Shown here: positions 42,801 to 51,133 of the stretch, piece by piece | Position numbering within the stretch: position 1 is the first letter of the stretch | Layout: each line of letters opens with the position of its first letter | Assembly (NCBI GenBank): GCA_023634235.1 | Contig: JAMKCF010000018.1 | Location: forward strand, 7,328,768-7,392,767 | Source: Pisaster brevispinus | Lineage: Eukaryota; Echinodermata; Asteroidea; Forcipulatida; Asteriidae | Reading direction: 5' to 3' | DNA length: 64,000 nucleotides | Made by a program: the position numbers and the translations under genes | The notes under the pieces: model-generated | The model's database searches: none | What the model was told of the DNA's origin: nothing | Seen by the model: only the letters and a program-made list of their open reading frames with translations

Positions 42801-44564
42801 GTTGGGCTAGATGAACAAGCTCATCAGCCCATCCCAGAGGGGGTTGTATGAGACCGGTTGGGCTAGATAAACAAGCTCATCAACCCATCCCAGAGGGCTT
42901 GTATGAGACCGGTTGGGCTAGATGAACAAGCTCATCAGCCCATCCCAGAGGGCTTGTTTGAGACCGGTTGGGCTAGATGAACAAGCTCATCAGCCCATCC
43001 CAGAGGGGGTTGTATGAGACCGGTTGGGCTGGATGAACAAGCTCATCAGCCCATCCCAGAGGTCTTGTGTGAGACCGGTTGGGCTAGATGAACAAGCTCA
43101 TCAGCCCATCCCAGAGGGGTTGTATGAGACCGGTTGGGCTAGATGAACAAGCTCATCAGCCCATCCCAGAGGGGTTGTATGAGACCGGTTAGGCTAGATA
43201 AACAAGCTCATCAACCCATTCCAGAGGGCTTGTATGAGACTGGTTGGGCTAGATGAACAAGCTCATCAGCCCATCCCAGAGGGGGTTGTATGAGACCGGT
43301 TGGGCTGGATGAACAAGCTCATCAACCCATTCCAGAGGGGTTGTATGAGACCGGTTGGGCTAGATGAACAAGCTCATCAACCCATTCCAGAGGGGTTGTA
43401 TGAGACCGGTTGGGCTAGGTGAACAAGCTCATCAGCCCATCCCAGAGGTCTTGTATGAGACCGGTTGGGCTAGATGAACAAGCTCATCAGCCCATCCCAG
43501 AGGGCTTGTATGAGACCGGTTGGGCTAGATGAACAAGCTCATCAGCCCATCCCAGAGGGGGTTGTATGAGACTGGTTGGGCTAGATGAACAAGCTCATCA
43601 ACCCATCCCAGAGGGCTTGTATGAGACCGGTTGGGCTAGATGAACAAGCTCATCAACCCATCCCAGAGGGCTTGTATGAGACTGGTTGGGCTAGATGAAT
43701 AAGCTCATCAGCCCATCCCAGAGGGGTTGTATGAGACCGGTTGGGCTAGATAAACAAGCTCATCAACCCATTCCAGAGGGCTTGTATGAGACTGGTTGGG
43801 CTAGATGAACAAGCTCATCAGCCCATCCCAGAGGGGTTGTATGAGACCGGTTGGGCTAGATAAACAAGCTCATCAACCCATTCCAGAGGGGTTGTATGAG
43901 ACCGGTTGGGCTAGGTGAACAAGCTCATCAGCCCATCCCAGAGGGGTTGTATGAGACTGGTTGGGCTAGATGAACAAGCTCATCAGCCCATCCCAGAGGG
44001 CTTGTATGAGACCGGTTGGGCTAGATGAACAAGCTCATCAGCCCATCCCAGAGGGCTTGTATGAGACCGGTTGGGCTAGATGAACAAGCTCATCAGCCCA
44101 TCCCAGAGGGGTTGTATGAGACCGGTTGGGCTAGATGAACAAGCTCATCAACCCATTCCAGTGGCTTTGAATGGGATCGGTCGGGTTGAGCAAACTGTTA
44201 GGTGTCAAATCAATGATGCAATGGACACTAGGTGGCAGCAGACAAACTCTGTAATTAATTGTCACTGCATCTGAGCGAGAACACACCCACTTTTCCCAAG
44301 AACAATGGACTCAGACCTGACTAACTAGTGTCTCCGAAATTCTCATTGTTTTCTCAAGTGTTCCAGATACTAGAGTTTCAGCACTGATCAGATTTTTGTC
44401 CCCTTCTTGATACGCAGGGCAGTGAGTCACAGTCTCACGTCGCCAGCTTACTGATGACGGCATGTGGGGAGAAGAACCTAGCTATCCTCCGTGACGGGAT
44501 GGCGAAAGCAAAAGCGAGTCCTGAAATACTGCAACTACTTCAACACGAGCTGATTGATAAATAA
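30884..44564 (+). CDS. SAAL1: SAAL1 (serum amyloid A-like 1), 11 coding exons
   Basis: Eleven exons with GT-AG borders join in frame into 523 residues, from [14 protein letters not shown] to LLQHELIDK. The RNPSPP start, [28 protein letters not shown] stretch (here [18 protein letters not shown]), QSSTN and WSFCEDE phrases fit the SAAL1 family, an armadillo-like helical protein linked in vertebrates to cell proliferation. Vertebrate SAAL1 is about 470 residues. The excess here comes mainly from a Ser-, Asp- and Glu-rich insert of ~90 residues in exon 10 (about 362-455). The first exon carries just 13 coding bases, and the fixed RNPSPP start across the split codon supports it. Introns 2-10 are full of mobile repeats, with a ~2 kb minisatellite before the last exon. 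Confidence 0.9.
32483..32610 (+). CDS. SAAL1: SAAL1 exon 2
   Basis: Acceptor CATTCCAATAG, donor AAG|GTAATC. Encodes [16 protein letters not shown] and [15 protein letters not shown], the conserved N-terminal helix. Confidence 0.88.
32684..32990 (+). repeat. ~107 bp tandem repeat in SAAL1 intron 2, about three copies
   Basis: Units start AACCCTCCTACTGTCTAACC, continue CATTCAATCATCCACTGTGG, and hold ATGCCAGCCTGTAATATG and CATCTCAGCACACAGTC. The unit head matches the end of the TTAA-flanked element at 34165-34680. Confidence 0.85.
33014..33030 (+). repeat. Isolated perfect tRNA T-arm
   Basis: GTGGGTTCGAATCCCAC forms a complete 5 bp T-stem with a TTCGAAT loop, but no D or anticodon arm lies upstream. 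It is a tRNA or SINE fragment. Confidence 0.55.
33198..33323 (+). CDS. SAAL1: SAAL1 exon 3
   Basis: Exactly 42 codons in phase 0: [16 protein letters not shown] through [15 protein letters not shown]. The ExxICxLWDM phrase is a SAAL1 hallmark. Confidence 0.9.
33799..33870 (+). repeat. tRNA-like SINE body in SAAL1 intron 3
   Basis: Seventy-two nt, same family as 17730-18435 but diverged (GGCTAGATAGCCCAGTTGG, later GTTCAAGTCC). The SINE tail follows to about 34100 in the same word order. Confidence 0.65.
34165..34680. mobile_element. piggyBac-like MITE with TTAA ends in SAAL1 intron 3
   Basis: TTAA then CCCTCCTAC at the left; GTAGGAGGG then TTAA at the right (34677-34680). The interior repeats CATTCAAAACCATT and AATGGTTTTGA in both orientations. 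There is no coding capacity. Confidence 0.72.
35227..35310 (+). CDS. SAAL1: SAAL1 exon 4
   Basis: Twenty-eight codons: [20 protein letters not shown] then QTTAPRLT. Acceptor TTTACAG, donor GTGAGT, phase 0. Confidence 0.9.
36221..36292 (-). repeat. tRNA-like SINE body, left half of inverted pair
   Basis: 72 nt body with intact A and B boxes, facing left, 39 bp from the next one facing right. In SAAL1 intron 4. Confidence 0.65.
36331..36399 (+). repeat. tRNA-like SINE body, right half of inverted pair
   Basis: Body lacking the first few bases (starts CAGATAGCTCAG), then the normal tail. Together with 36221-36292 it can form a long stem in the SAAL1 pre-mRNA. Confidence 0.65.
36720..36799 (+). 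CDS. SAAL1: SAAL1 exon 5
   Basis: [20 protein letters not shown] then SNNQRI, the best conserved helix pair. Acceptor TTCCGCAG, donor AG|GTAGGT, phase 2. Confidence 0.9.
36925..37025 (+). repeat. SINE tail fragment (tRNA-Leu type)
   Basis: Carries CACTTGTGCCCTTGAGCGAG, GATGTAAAGCCGTAG and TAAAAGAACC, the post-tRNA segment of the SINE at 40980. Confidence 0.6.
37020..37500 (+). repeat. Minisatellite built on AACCTCTAGAACAAA in SAAL1 intron 5
   Basis: Short units (AACCAAACCTCTAGAAC, AAAGAAGACCTCCAGAGT, AAACTCTTTAGGACCAA) combine into higher-order copies of ~60-100 bp. Confidence 0.85.
37563..37740 (-). repeat. tRNA-Leu-type SINE in SAAL1 intron 5
   Basis: Minus strand: ACTCAAGTTCTGG, CGGGTTTGGTTCCCC in place of the B box, CTTGTGTCTGTGAGCAAGACAC, then CTTCGTCCTTCAGATGGCAT. 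Confidence 0.65.
38218..38393 (+). CDS. SAAL1: SAAL1 exon 6
   Basis: [20 protein letters not shown] through [14 protein letters not shown]. Acceptor TTTCATTTAG, donor C|GTAAGT. Confidence 0.9.
38624..38777. mobile_element. Small MITE with ~40 bp inverted ends in SAAL1 intron 6
   Basis: Left TTTATCCGTTTGGGTCAAGA...ATCATCTCAACTTACA, right TGTAAGTTGAGATGAT...CTTGACCCGACCGGATAAAG. Total 154 bp; the central part is AT-rich. Confidence 0.7.
38827..38950 (+). CDS. SAAL1: SAAL1 exon 7
   Basis: [20 protein letters not shown] then [20 protein letters not shown]. Acceptor ACTTCAG; donor AG|GTTGGT is weaker than the others. Confidence 0.85.
38986..39112. mobile_element. Foldback element with GGCTACAGCTACGGC ends, SAAL1 intron 7
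   Basis: CCGATTGGGGGCTACAGCTA and GCTGTAGCTGTAGCTG near the ends face each other. Same family as 61493-61610 and 61783-61903. Confidence 0.6.
39165..39560 (+). repeat. ~27 bp minisatellite (AGAGTTGACCCCCTCTGGGC) in SAAL1 intron 7
   Basis: About 14-15 diverged units of GGCATAGAGTTGACCCCCTC. Open frames on the minus strand are repeat by-products. Confidence 0.88.
39986..40086 (+). CDS. SAAL1: SAAL1 exon 8
   Basis: [20 protein letters not shown] then [14 protein letters not shown]. Acceptor CCATTGTTAG, donor G|GTAACT. Confidence 0.85.
40466..40642 (+). CDS. SAAL1: SAAL1 exon 9
   Basis: [20 protein letters not shown] then helices ending NDIVDTLLK. Acceptor GTGTTTTAG, donor T|GTAAGG. Confidence 0.9.
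40736..40763 (+). repeat. tRNA-like SINE head fragment, SAAL1 intron 9
   Basis: GGCTAGATAGCTCAGTTGGT then a deletion that removes the anticodon arm and B box; the SINE tail resumes at about 40770. Confidence 0.6.
40980..41338 (+). repeat. Complete tRNA-Leu-derived SINE in SAAL1 intron 9
   Basis: Head is an 86 nt class-II tRNA-like sequence: acceptor GTGTCGT with ATGACAC, CCGAGCGGTTA, anticodon loop CTCAAGT (CAA, Leu), B box GGTTCGAATCC. It continues CTTGTGTCCTTGAGCAAGAC, then GAGCGCTATATAAGAAGCC and a (TTA)n tail. The tail suggests mobilisation by an L2/CR1-type LINE (inference). Confidence 0.85.
41511..41926 (+). CDS. SAAL1: SAAL1 exon 10 with acidic/serine insert
   Basis: The longest exon. 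[18 protein letters not shown] is followed by a disordered run rich in Ser and Asp/Glu ([20 protein letters not shown]), then [13 protein letters not shown]. Acceptor TTAAACCAG, donor GTAAGT, phase 0. The insert is a likely cause of the extra length over vertebrate SAAL1. Confidence 0.88.
42129..44199 (+). repeat. 54-56 bp minisatellite, ~38 copies, SAAL1 intron 10
   Basis: Consensus words TTGTATGAGACCGGTTGGGC, TAGATGAACAAGCTCATC, AGCCCATCCCAGAGGG. Variants alternate (GGCTTGT or GGGGTTGT; AGCCCATCCC or AACCCATTCC) in patterns that themselves repeat. Within each unit GGGCT-A-GATGA faces TCATCAGCCC, giving a 10 bp stem with one bulge. Confidence 0.95.
44418..44564 (+). CDS. SAAL1: SAAL1 exon 11 and stop
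   Basis: [20 protein letters not shown] then [10 protein letters not shown] to HELIDK and TAA. Acceptor GATACGCAG. The preceding intron is mostly minisatellite. Confidence 0.88.
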   Translation, partial: GSESQSHVASLLMTACGEKNLAILRDGMAKAKASPEILQLLQHELIDK

Positions 44565-44743
44565 CCGAGTAGAGAATCGAGTTTTAACACTCAGACTGCA
44601 CTATAGATGATATGACTTGTGGCATCACATGTTTATAAAAGAGCTACAGAGCCTGGACTTTCTGCAAAGTGTACACAGATCAGTGGAAGAAAACATCAAA
44701 TCTGACTCTTTTTAGAAGATTTGGGGTTGAACAAATACAAATT

Positions 44744-44815
44744 GACTAGAGCGGGATTTGAACCAACGACCTTCGAATTAACAAACAGGCGTTCTACCAA
44801 CTGAGCTATCTAGCC
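44744..44815 (-). repeat. tRNA-like SINE body just after SAAL1
   Basis: 72 nt, same family, diverged (T-arm GGTTCAAATCC; acceptor GGCTAGA). Lies in or beyond the SAAL1 3' UTR. Confidence 0.65.
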
Positions 44816-45049
44816 CTATGTTGGCGGTCTCCCTATCTTGTCAATGTCTTTGTTCGGGATGCCAATCAAAAGCCATGCAACAATTAACTGCCATGTAGCC
44901 AGGGATCACACCCAAGTTTGTTTATTACTCTTTGGTTTATTCCTCTCTTTTTTTAAGATGGTAGAGAGAAAGTTGATAAAGAGAAGTCGGCACATGATAC
45001 AACTTTTATATTCAGGTGTTATTTTTACAATATTTGTTTTTTAGTGAAC

Positions 45050-45055
45050 ATTAAA
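45050..45055 (+). terminator. Candidate SAAL1 poly(A) signal ATTAAA
   Basis: The common variant hexamer ATTAAA lies 486 bp after the SAAL1 stop. Plausible but unproven. Confidence 0.3.
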
Positions 45056-45124
45056 GTACAAAATAATACTTTCAATATAAACAATATAATATTTTACCTG
45101 CCAGATAATGCCCTGGAATGCTGA

Positions 45125-45322
45125 GGGTCACTCTGTTTTGGAAACAGGATGAACCATCTCTGCCTTTACAGGTACCCATTTATTCCAGGGTGAAGAGAAG
45201 CAATTATGGTCAAGTGTCTTGCTCAAGGAAAGAAGTATCTTGATCGGGATTCGAACCCATACTCTGTTTTTTGCAACCAGAACTTGAGTCTGGTGCACTA
45301 CCCCGCTCGACCCTGACATTCC
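45125..45322 (-). repeat. tRNA-Leu-type SINE
   Basis: Minus strand: CGAGCGGGGTAGTGCACCAG, ACTCAAGTTCTGG, GGTTCGAATCCCG (B box), CTTGAGCAAGACACTTGACC, then CAATTGCTTCTC-like and GGTACC parts. Confidence 0.75.
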
Positions 45323-47587
45323 AAAGTCAGCTAAGAGTTGAAAAATTCCCAATTTTTCCATGCGAATAACACAAATAATAACATTTATACAAAGTTCTTA
45401 TATAGCGCCCTCAAGGTGTCTCAGAATTTTCATTGTTTTTAGAACAGGTTGTTGCAGAGCATTCAATCATGTTAACAGCTGTTTTGGCAAACTTCAACAT
45501 TTCTGCAAGCTTTCAATTTAAAAAAGTATATCCCATGATTGGTTGCTTTGTTTCCAACAAGTTCAATACTATTTTGGAATATTTGTGTAAAAAACAAAAT
45601 CGTGGCTATCTGTTTTTGCTTTGCATTTATGGCTTCCCATAGTTTTTCAACTCTGGTCGGCAATAAATCATCGGGCTGTGACGTTGCAATGGAAAGGTCT
45701 AGAAGGGTTTCTAAGTTGATTTGAAACAATCTGCAGCCATCCATGCCAGAAACACACGGGCAAGCTGGTTTCTCAAGGACAAAATGCCACATCCAGGAAC
45801 CAGTCTCACCCTCTGATAACGCCAGACCCAGCCTCTCGCTACCATGGGCAGCGCGCCGTATCGATACCTCTCGTCACTAACCCCTGGTAGGGATGTACTG
45901 AGAAACAGCGCTGATTGGCTCCCAATGGCGACTACTTTGCATGCACGCTTGTTAAAAACTTTCGAGCGCATGTATGGCGCTTGTAGGACGCTTAGTACGC
46001 GCGTGTGAAAATGCAAGTATTTTGACGCGATTCCATTTCAAATGAATCATTTTTTTACACGGTCACCCTTAACTGCATTCAGTTACACATATCGAAAATC
46101 AAAGAAGAATGACAGAGGACCAGTTGCTTTTGACTTGATGCCTCTTTTACGGGTTACCGTACTCGAGCGTGCGCGTAGAACGGATCGGCCCAGGCCTGAT
46201 TAAAATGTGCTAGATTCTAGCACATTTTAATGAACCAATTCCAGGGGTTATGATCGAGCAAGGCATGCTGGGAAAAAATGGCGCGGCGAGATCGATCACC
46301 CCTGGGAACGAGGATGCGCCAGACCTTGAGTGTGGTGTACTACTTGTCATTATGTCACAGGTGGCTGATGTGCAAAGAGCTCGCCTCTCAACCACTGTGG
46401 CCCTGATATGATTCACAGCTAGGGCCAAATGTTACTTTTGGTTTTCTTTTTCATGCAACAAGGGTTTCAATCTCTGGCTGTGCTCCGAGGTCATGGGTCA
46501 ATGTGGCAGGCTGCCAAAAGGTGCCTTTATGCTAGCCTTGTCCAAGGCTCTTTACGCAAGCACCCCGCTTTGAATTCACCAGGTAGCATAACAATACTGG
46601 CACGGTACTGCAGTACTTGATATACAGTATACCGTGGGGTCGAAGCATGGTTTTTCAACCTCGTACCCAAAAACGAGACAAGGCTACCTTTATGCCTGCA
46701 GCTCAAATGGGTAGCTGGTGCTTCGCTATTCAGCTTATCAGCTGCGAGTGAAGATGGTTAGCCTCAGCCTCAGCCACGACAATATCTGGCGCAATCAGTT
46801 TCTTAGTAAAGATAGAAGAGCTTTGCAGAGAAAGTGGTTGTCAAATTTTGCTGAGTGAAAACCAAGGAAAACCAGTTTTGAATTATTTAAGTATTCATTA
46901 AAATTTTGGCTGGTTACTTATTAATTTTGTACTCTGGGTATGCTTATTCAAGAAAATGTAGGGTTGTGATTTGTAATCATTGCTTCATTGATTTTGGAGG
47001 ACTTGATCTTTTAGCTTCAATGAACTATTTTCTTTATTAAATGTATAATAAATTACAAACATGAATCATTTGATATTTTGGATGACAAGATTTGATAAAA
47101 AAACGTCAATATTTGTTTACTTTTCGCAGAGTAGGCGACTTTTTACTCCCCCCCCCATTTCCAATTTCAAGAAAGAAAAAAAAGAAAAAAGTTTATCACC
47201 ACACCCTCAACTTTTATAATAAATTTGAATCTATGCAAGTTATTTGAAACATTACATCAGCAAGCGAATTAAGCCCCCCCCCCCAGTAAGAAATATGTGT
47301 ACTCATGGTCTAGCTGTTTATATACACCAGAACAAGTATCGTTTTGTTTTAAGGGGAACTCTTTGGGTGTACTTTTAATTTTAATTCTTTGTAAACTCCA
47401 GCTCTGCGAGTGATCGTTTTCGTTAAAACAATCTACTGAAATTTATTTTTTGATCTTATTATTCTTGAAAACAAATTCAAAGTCCTAAAACTATGAAAAG
47501 ATGAAATATTAAAAAGACAAGTTTTAAAAAGTTAGTAACAAATAAATTCGATATTTGCCAATTCAGCTATTAACTTTTTTCTACAAA
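45323..47587. other. Gap with no recognised gene
   Basis: A minus-strand frame near 45472-45792 is open but has no recognisable domain. A decayed tRNA-type sequence lies near 46310-46420. Otherwise AT-rich with short C runs. Confidence 0.4.
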
Positions 47588-47718
47588 GAGGGGCGCTGTC
47601 TTCAATCTATCTAATTATTTTTCTAACCATGAGGGCGCTGTCGTCACTAGTATAATTATTTTCTCCCTCAGAGGGCGCTGTCTTCAGATAATTTATTTTT
47701 CGACGAAGAGGGCGCTGT
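47588..47718 (+). repeat. Four GAGGGCGCTGTC motifs at ~45 bp spacing
   Basis: GGGGCGCTGTC, then three GAGGGCGCTGT copies, separated by AT-rich spacers with AATTATTTT. The same core appears singly near many other repeats in the window. Confidence 0.75.
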
Positions 47719-47739
47719 GTTTATCAACTGCGCAGGTAT

Positions 47740-47880
47740 CCATAGACCATAGATAGTGTTTTCTTAGTGTCGTCTGCTCATGATGGCTACAAATCAACAC
47801 TTTTGTCATAAAACATCGGTAAGTAAGGCTTTGTTTGTTTAGTTTGTTAATTAGTACTTCTGGAAAAAGGTTGTAGATCA
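47740..47880 (+). repeat. Solo copy of the foldback repeat seen at 60072-60370
   Basis: Shares GTCGTCTGCTCA, CATAAAACATCGGTAAGTAA and the following TTTGTTTAG with both arms of the 60 kb element. Confidence 0.65.
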
Positions 47881-49038
47881 CTTGGTGTTTATCTAGATGT
47901 CGTGTGGCACAGTTTTAGTACTTCAATTCAGTGACAGAGTACAATTTTGTATTAAAACCTCCCGGATCCCTGTTTTGCTTGTGTGGCTGTTGATTGAACT
48001 TTGTTGTCTTGGATTTGGAGCCTTTTTGGACATTGTTTGGGCGGAGCTCTTCTTAACTTCTCCCTTTGAAGTTGAAGTGTAGACATTCCGAACACATATC
48101 AATTGGTATGGATGCAGCTCACCAGTCTTGAGATTCAAACCGAAGTTATAGAAAACCTCGCCAAGCGGTAACCTACATGAATGAAGTGGGTACAAGACAA
48201 AATTATAAACAGTCAACGTTACACTTAAACAGCATCTTACTTATCCTGGTAGTGTGTATACTTTACTTGATTTTAAGATCTGTGGACATATTCAGGACTT
48301 CTCTTATTTTAAAAGGGGCACCAGGTTGGTTTAGTGGTATCTTTAGTGGTTTAGTTCCAGGCTGCCTTTCACCTCTGCTCTGTGGACCCTGATTTGAATC
48401 CCGGACTGGTATCCTGTGTTGGGTTTTCAGTCCCTACCTGATTGTGTGAGCTTTCCCTCTTTGCTCAACTTTAGGGGTTTCCTCCCATTTTTGTTAAGGC
48501 TATATGAATAAAAACGATGTCTTCATGAAAATTATGTCTTCTTCTTTACAAGTTGGTGTGACTGTGAGTGATGTTTCCATTAGGATGCGTTGCTGACTTG
48601 TACAATGTAAGTCAATTTCAGATTCAGAACTCGTACATAAATTATATTTTTCCTGACACTGTCTTAATGTTATTGTTATAGTACAATCAGGCTGAGGTAA
48701 TGTCCGGGAAATGGGTACCAAGTTGCTTCTTACTCTAGTCTTCTTACTTAGTCTTACCAAAAACTACCTTCATGACCATGTTCTTAATTGGTTGTAGGGC
48801 TCCCCATAAATAGGGCCAATCCACTTCGTATCCTTGCCAATCTACTTTGTATCTTTGCCAATCCACTTCAGTGGATTGGCCCTTTGATTTATATAAGGGC
48901 TAACTTGGTTGGGGGCAGTTATTTATCATTCAAACAAAACTTACCCCGAATGTGATTCCATGTGATTTCCGATTACTCGCAGACGACAAACTGCAAAAAG
49001 ATTCTTGAAAAACACAAGACTGCAGTTATACGTACACT
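47881..49038. other. Gap with no recognised gene
   Basis: A decayed tRNA-type B box (GATTTGAATCCCGG, near 48391) suggests another SINE. Near 48810-48890 the phrases CCAATCCACTTC and GTGGATTGGCCC form a small inverted repeat. Confidence 0.4.
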
Positions 49039-49044
49039 TTTATT
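49039..49044 (-). terminator. Candidate poly(A) signal for the open frame at 49729-50076
   Basis: AATAAA on the minus strand, ~690 bp past the stop of the open frame. It supports but does not prove a transcript. Confidence 0.3.
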
Positions 49045-49728
49045 TTGACTACACACACTATAAACACAGCTTTCATTCCGATAGAGAAGTGCAGAAGTCA
49101 TGTTTACAAACAGCAGTCTGCTCCCCAATTCATGTCTGTTGTTTGGTGTACGTTTCTATGACTACATTTTATACGCAATGAAACTGGTTTGGTGACCATC
49201 ACTGTCACTCGTGAACTGAGGGCGCAATTTATACACAGCAAATAATCTCCGAAATTCAAAAGTACTCAAAAATAATGTAATTGCGCCCAGCCTCTTGAAA
49301 ACCAATCAAACATATTTTCAGACAACTAAACTTCGGATTTCTTTTTAATTTTTGGCAGGTCAGCCGTTTGAAATTTGTGCTAATTATCCCAGAAAAACAC
49401 ACCCCCCCCCAAAAAAAAATTTGTTTTTAAAATAAACAACAACAACAACAAACAAATTACTATTAGTCAAATTAAAGTCACTGTGGGTTTAAAAAAAGTG
49501 ATATAAAGAGTTTGGCACATGAATTTTTGCCAATTAAAGTGTAATGCACCCGGCTCTGCTGCCCGGCAGACTGATCGGTTTTCGAGTTTGGAATGTTTTT
49601 TTAAACTGTAGTGTAGCCGTAGCACTAAGGGTTGAGTAGGGACTTGTGCAAAGACAGACACGGGTCAGGTACAGTTCAAGCAGGCTCAAGACTGTCTCAC
49701 GGTTGGCTTGTTCACGCTGACTGGCCAA

Positions 49729-50076
49729 CTAGCAGGGCCCTGTTTGAATAGCCATACTGGCTGTGAGAAGAGCTGGTTTGTTATTGAAAAGTACTCTTGA
49801 GTCAACTTCTGGAACAAAACTGATGTACATTTTCTTCTTCTCTTCTAACATTAAGAAACCGAGATGGGAGAGACAATTTGCCTGAGTGGATTTATCGGAA
49901 TGGACGTCCCTAAACCCCTGTGCCCTCTTTGGATCCTTGGTAACATCATCATCGGCAAGTTTTACACCGAGTTTGATTGAGTGAACAATCATGTAGACTT
50001 CAGTGACGCTGTCAAGGATGTAGAAATTATGGCTGAGTACCAGATTCCTTGGTTTATAAGTGGAAGGGAATATGGC
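49729..50076 (-). CDS. Unrecognised 115-codon open frame, possible terminal exon
   Basis: The frame is open from just after a TAG at 50077-50079, which is also a potential AG acceptor, to a stop at 49729. It reads [20 protein letters not shown], then [17 protein letters not shown], then [19 protein letters not shown]. Composition and third-base variety look protein-like and a poly(A) signal lies downstream, but the acceptor has a poor pyrimidine tract and no upstream exon was found. The phrase [14 protein letters not shown] faintly recalls gelsolin-type repeats, which is not enough to name it. It could be an old exon or chance. Confidence 0.3.
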   Translation of the reverse strand, partial: AIFPSTYKPRNLVLSHNFYILDSVTEVYMIVHSIKLGVKLADDDVTKDPKRAQGFRDVHSDKSTQANCLSHLGFLMLEEKKKMYISFVPEVDSRVLFNNKPALLTASMAIQTGPC

Positions 50077-50389
50077 CTATAATTTTTTTTAAATTGTTTT
50101 TTCTTCTTTTTTTCTAGGGGGGGGCGGGACATGGGAAAATTTAGATGAATCTTAGTGACCATTATTTTCCGCCATTGTTTTTTTTAGATATCATGTGGTT
50201 TTACACTTTTGTGCATAATGTGAGGAGGGGTTTCGTAACAACAACAAAGTTGTGTACGTCAAATTAAAAATTCAAACGTACAGATTAGTAGATTGTAAGT
50301 GTTGAGTAGTAAAGTGTGCATAGGGATCACCACAACAGGTCTTTATGGGTAAAACATACAATACCCTGCTCTACTGTTGTCAATCATGT

Positions 50390-51133
50390 CATATCTGTGG
50401 TTATTAGCCATAACTGTAAACCTAACCTAACCCTAAACCTTACCCTAACCCTAACCCTGACCCAAACCCAAACCTAACCCAATCCGACTCTAACACTCAC
50501 CCTAACCCTCACCATAACCCTAGCCTAACCCTAACCCTAAACCTAACCCCAACCCAACCCAACCCAACTCTAACCCTCACTCTAACCCAAACCCTCCCTC
50601 TAACCCTAACTCTCACCATAACCCTAACGCTAACCCTCACCCTAACCCCAACCCCAACCCCAACCCAACCCAAATCTAACCCTCACCCTAACCCTCGCCC
50701 TAACCCTAACCCTAACCTCAACCCCAACCCAATCCAACCAAACCCTAACCCTAACCCTACCCTAACCCTAACCCCAACCCAAACCTAACCCAACCCAACT
50801 CTAACGCTCACCCTAACCTTCACCCTAACCATCACCCTAACCCTAGCCCTTACCCTCACCCCAACCCCAAACCAACCCGACTCTAACCCTCACTCTAACC
50901 CGAATCCTCACTCTAACGCTAACCCTCACCCTAACCCTAACCAAAACCCTAACCCTAATCATCACCCCAACCCTCACCCTAATCCTCACACTAACCCTCG
51001 CCCTTACCCTAACCCTAACCCTAATCCTAACCATAGGCATTACTATTCTGTAGGCACGGGTTAGTAATCCAAACATACTGTTATGGTTAGGCTTAGGCTT
51101 AGGCTTAGGGTTAGGGCTAATAGCCACAGATAT
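50390..51133. repeat. Degenerate telomere-like CCCTAA block bounded by inverted repeats
   Basis: About 640 bp of CCCTAA, CCTCACCC, CCCAAC and CCTAACG variants on the plus strand. It then flips to TTAGGCTTAGGG near 51090-51115. The ends TATCTGTGGTTATTAGCC (50392-50409) and GGCTAATAGCCACAGATA are mirror images with one change. Confidence 0.88.

Noticed and set aside
42129..44199. Coding repeat domain
   Set aside because: Unit length varies (54-56 bp) and breaks frame, and it lies between well-supported SAAL1 splice sites.
45472..45792. Minus-strand 106-codon frame
   Set aside because: Some stretches look protein-like (LETLLDLSIATSQPDDLL), but there are no convincing splice sites, no family match by eye and a competing plus-strand frame. 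Left as unassigned.
50843..51127. Frame rich in RVRVRVRVSVRVR
   Set aside because: Translation of degenerate CCCTAA repeats.
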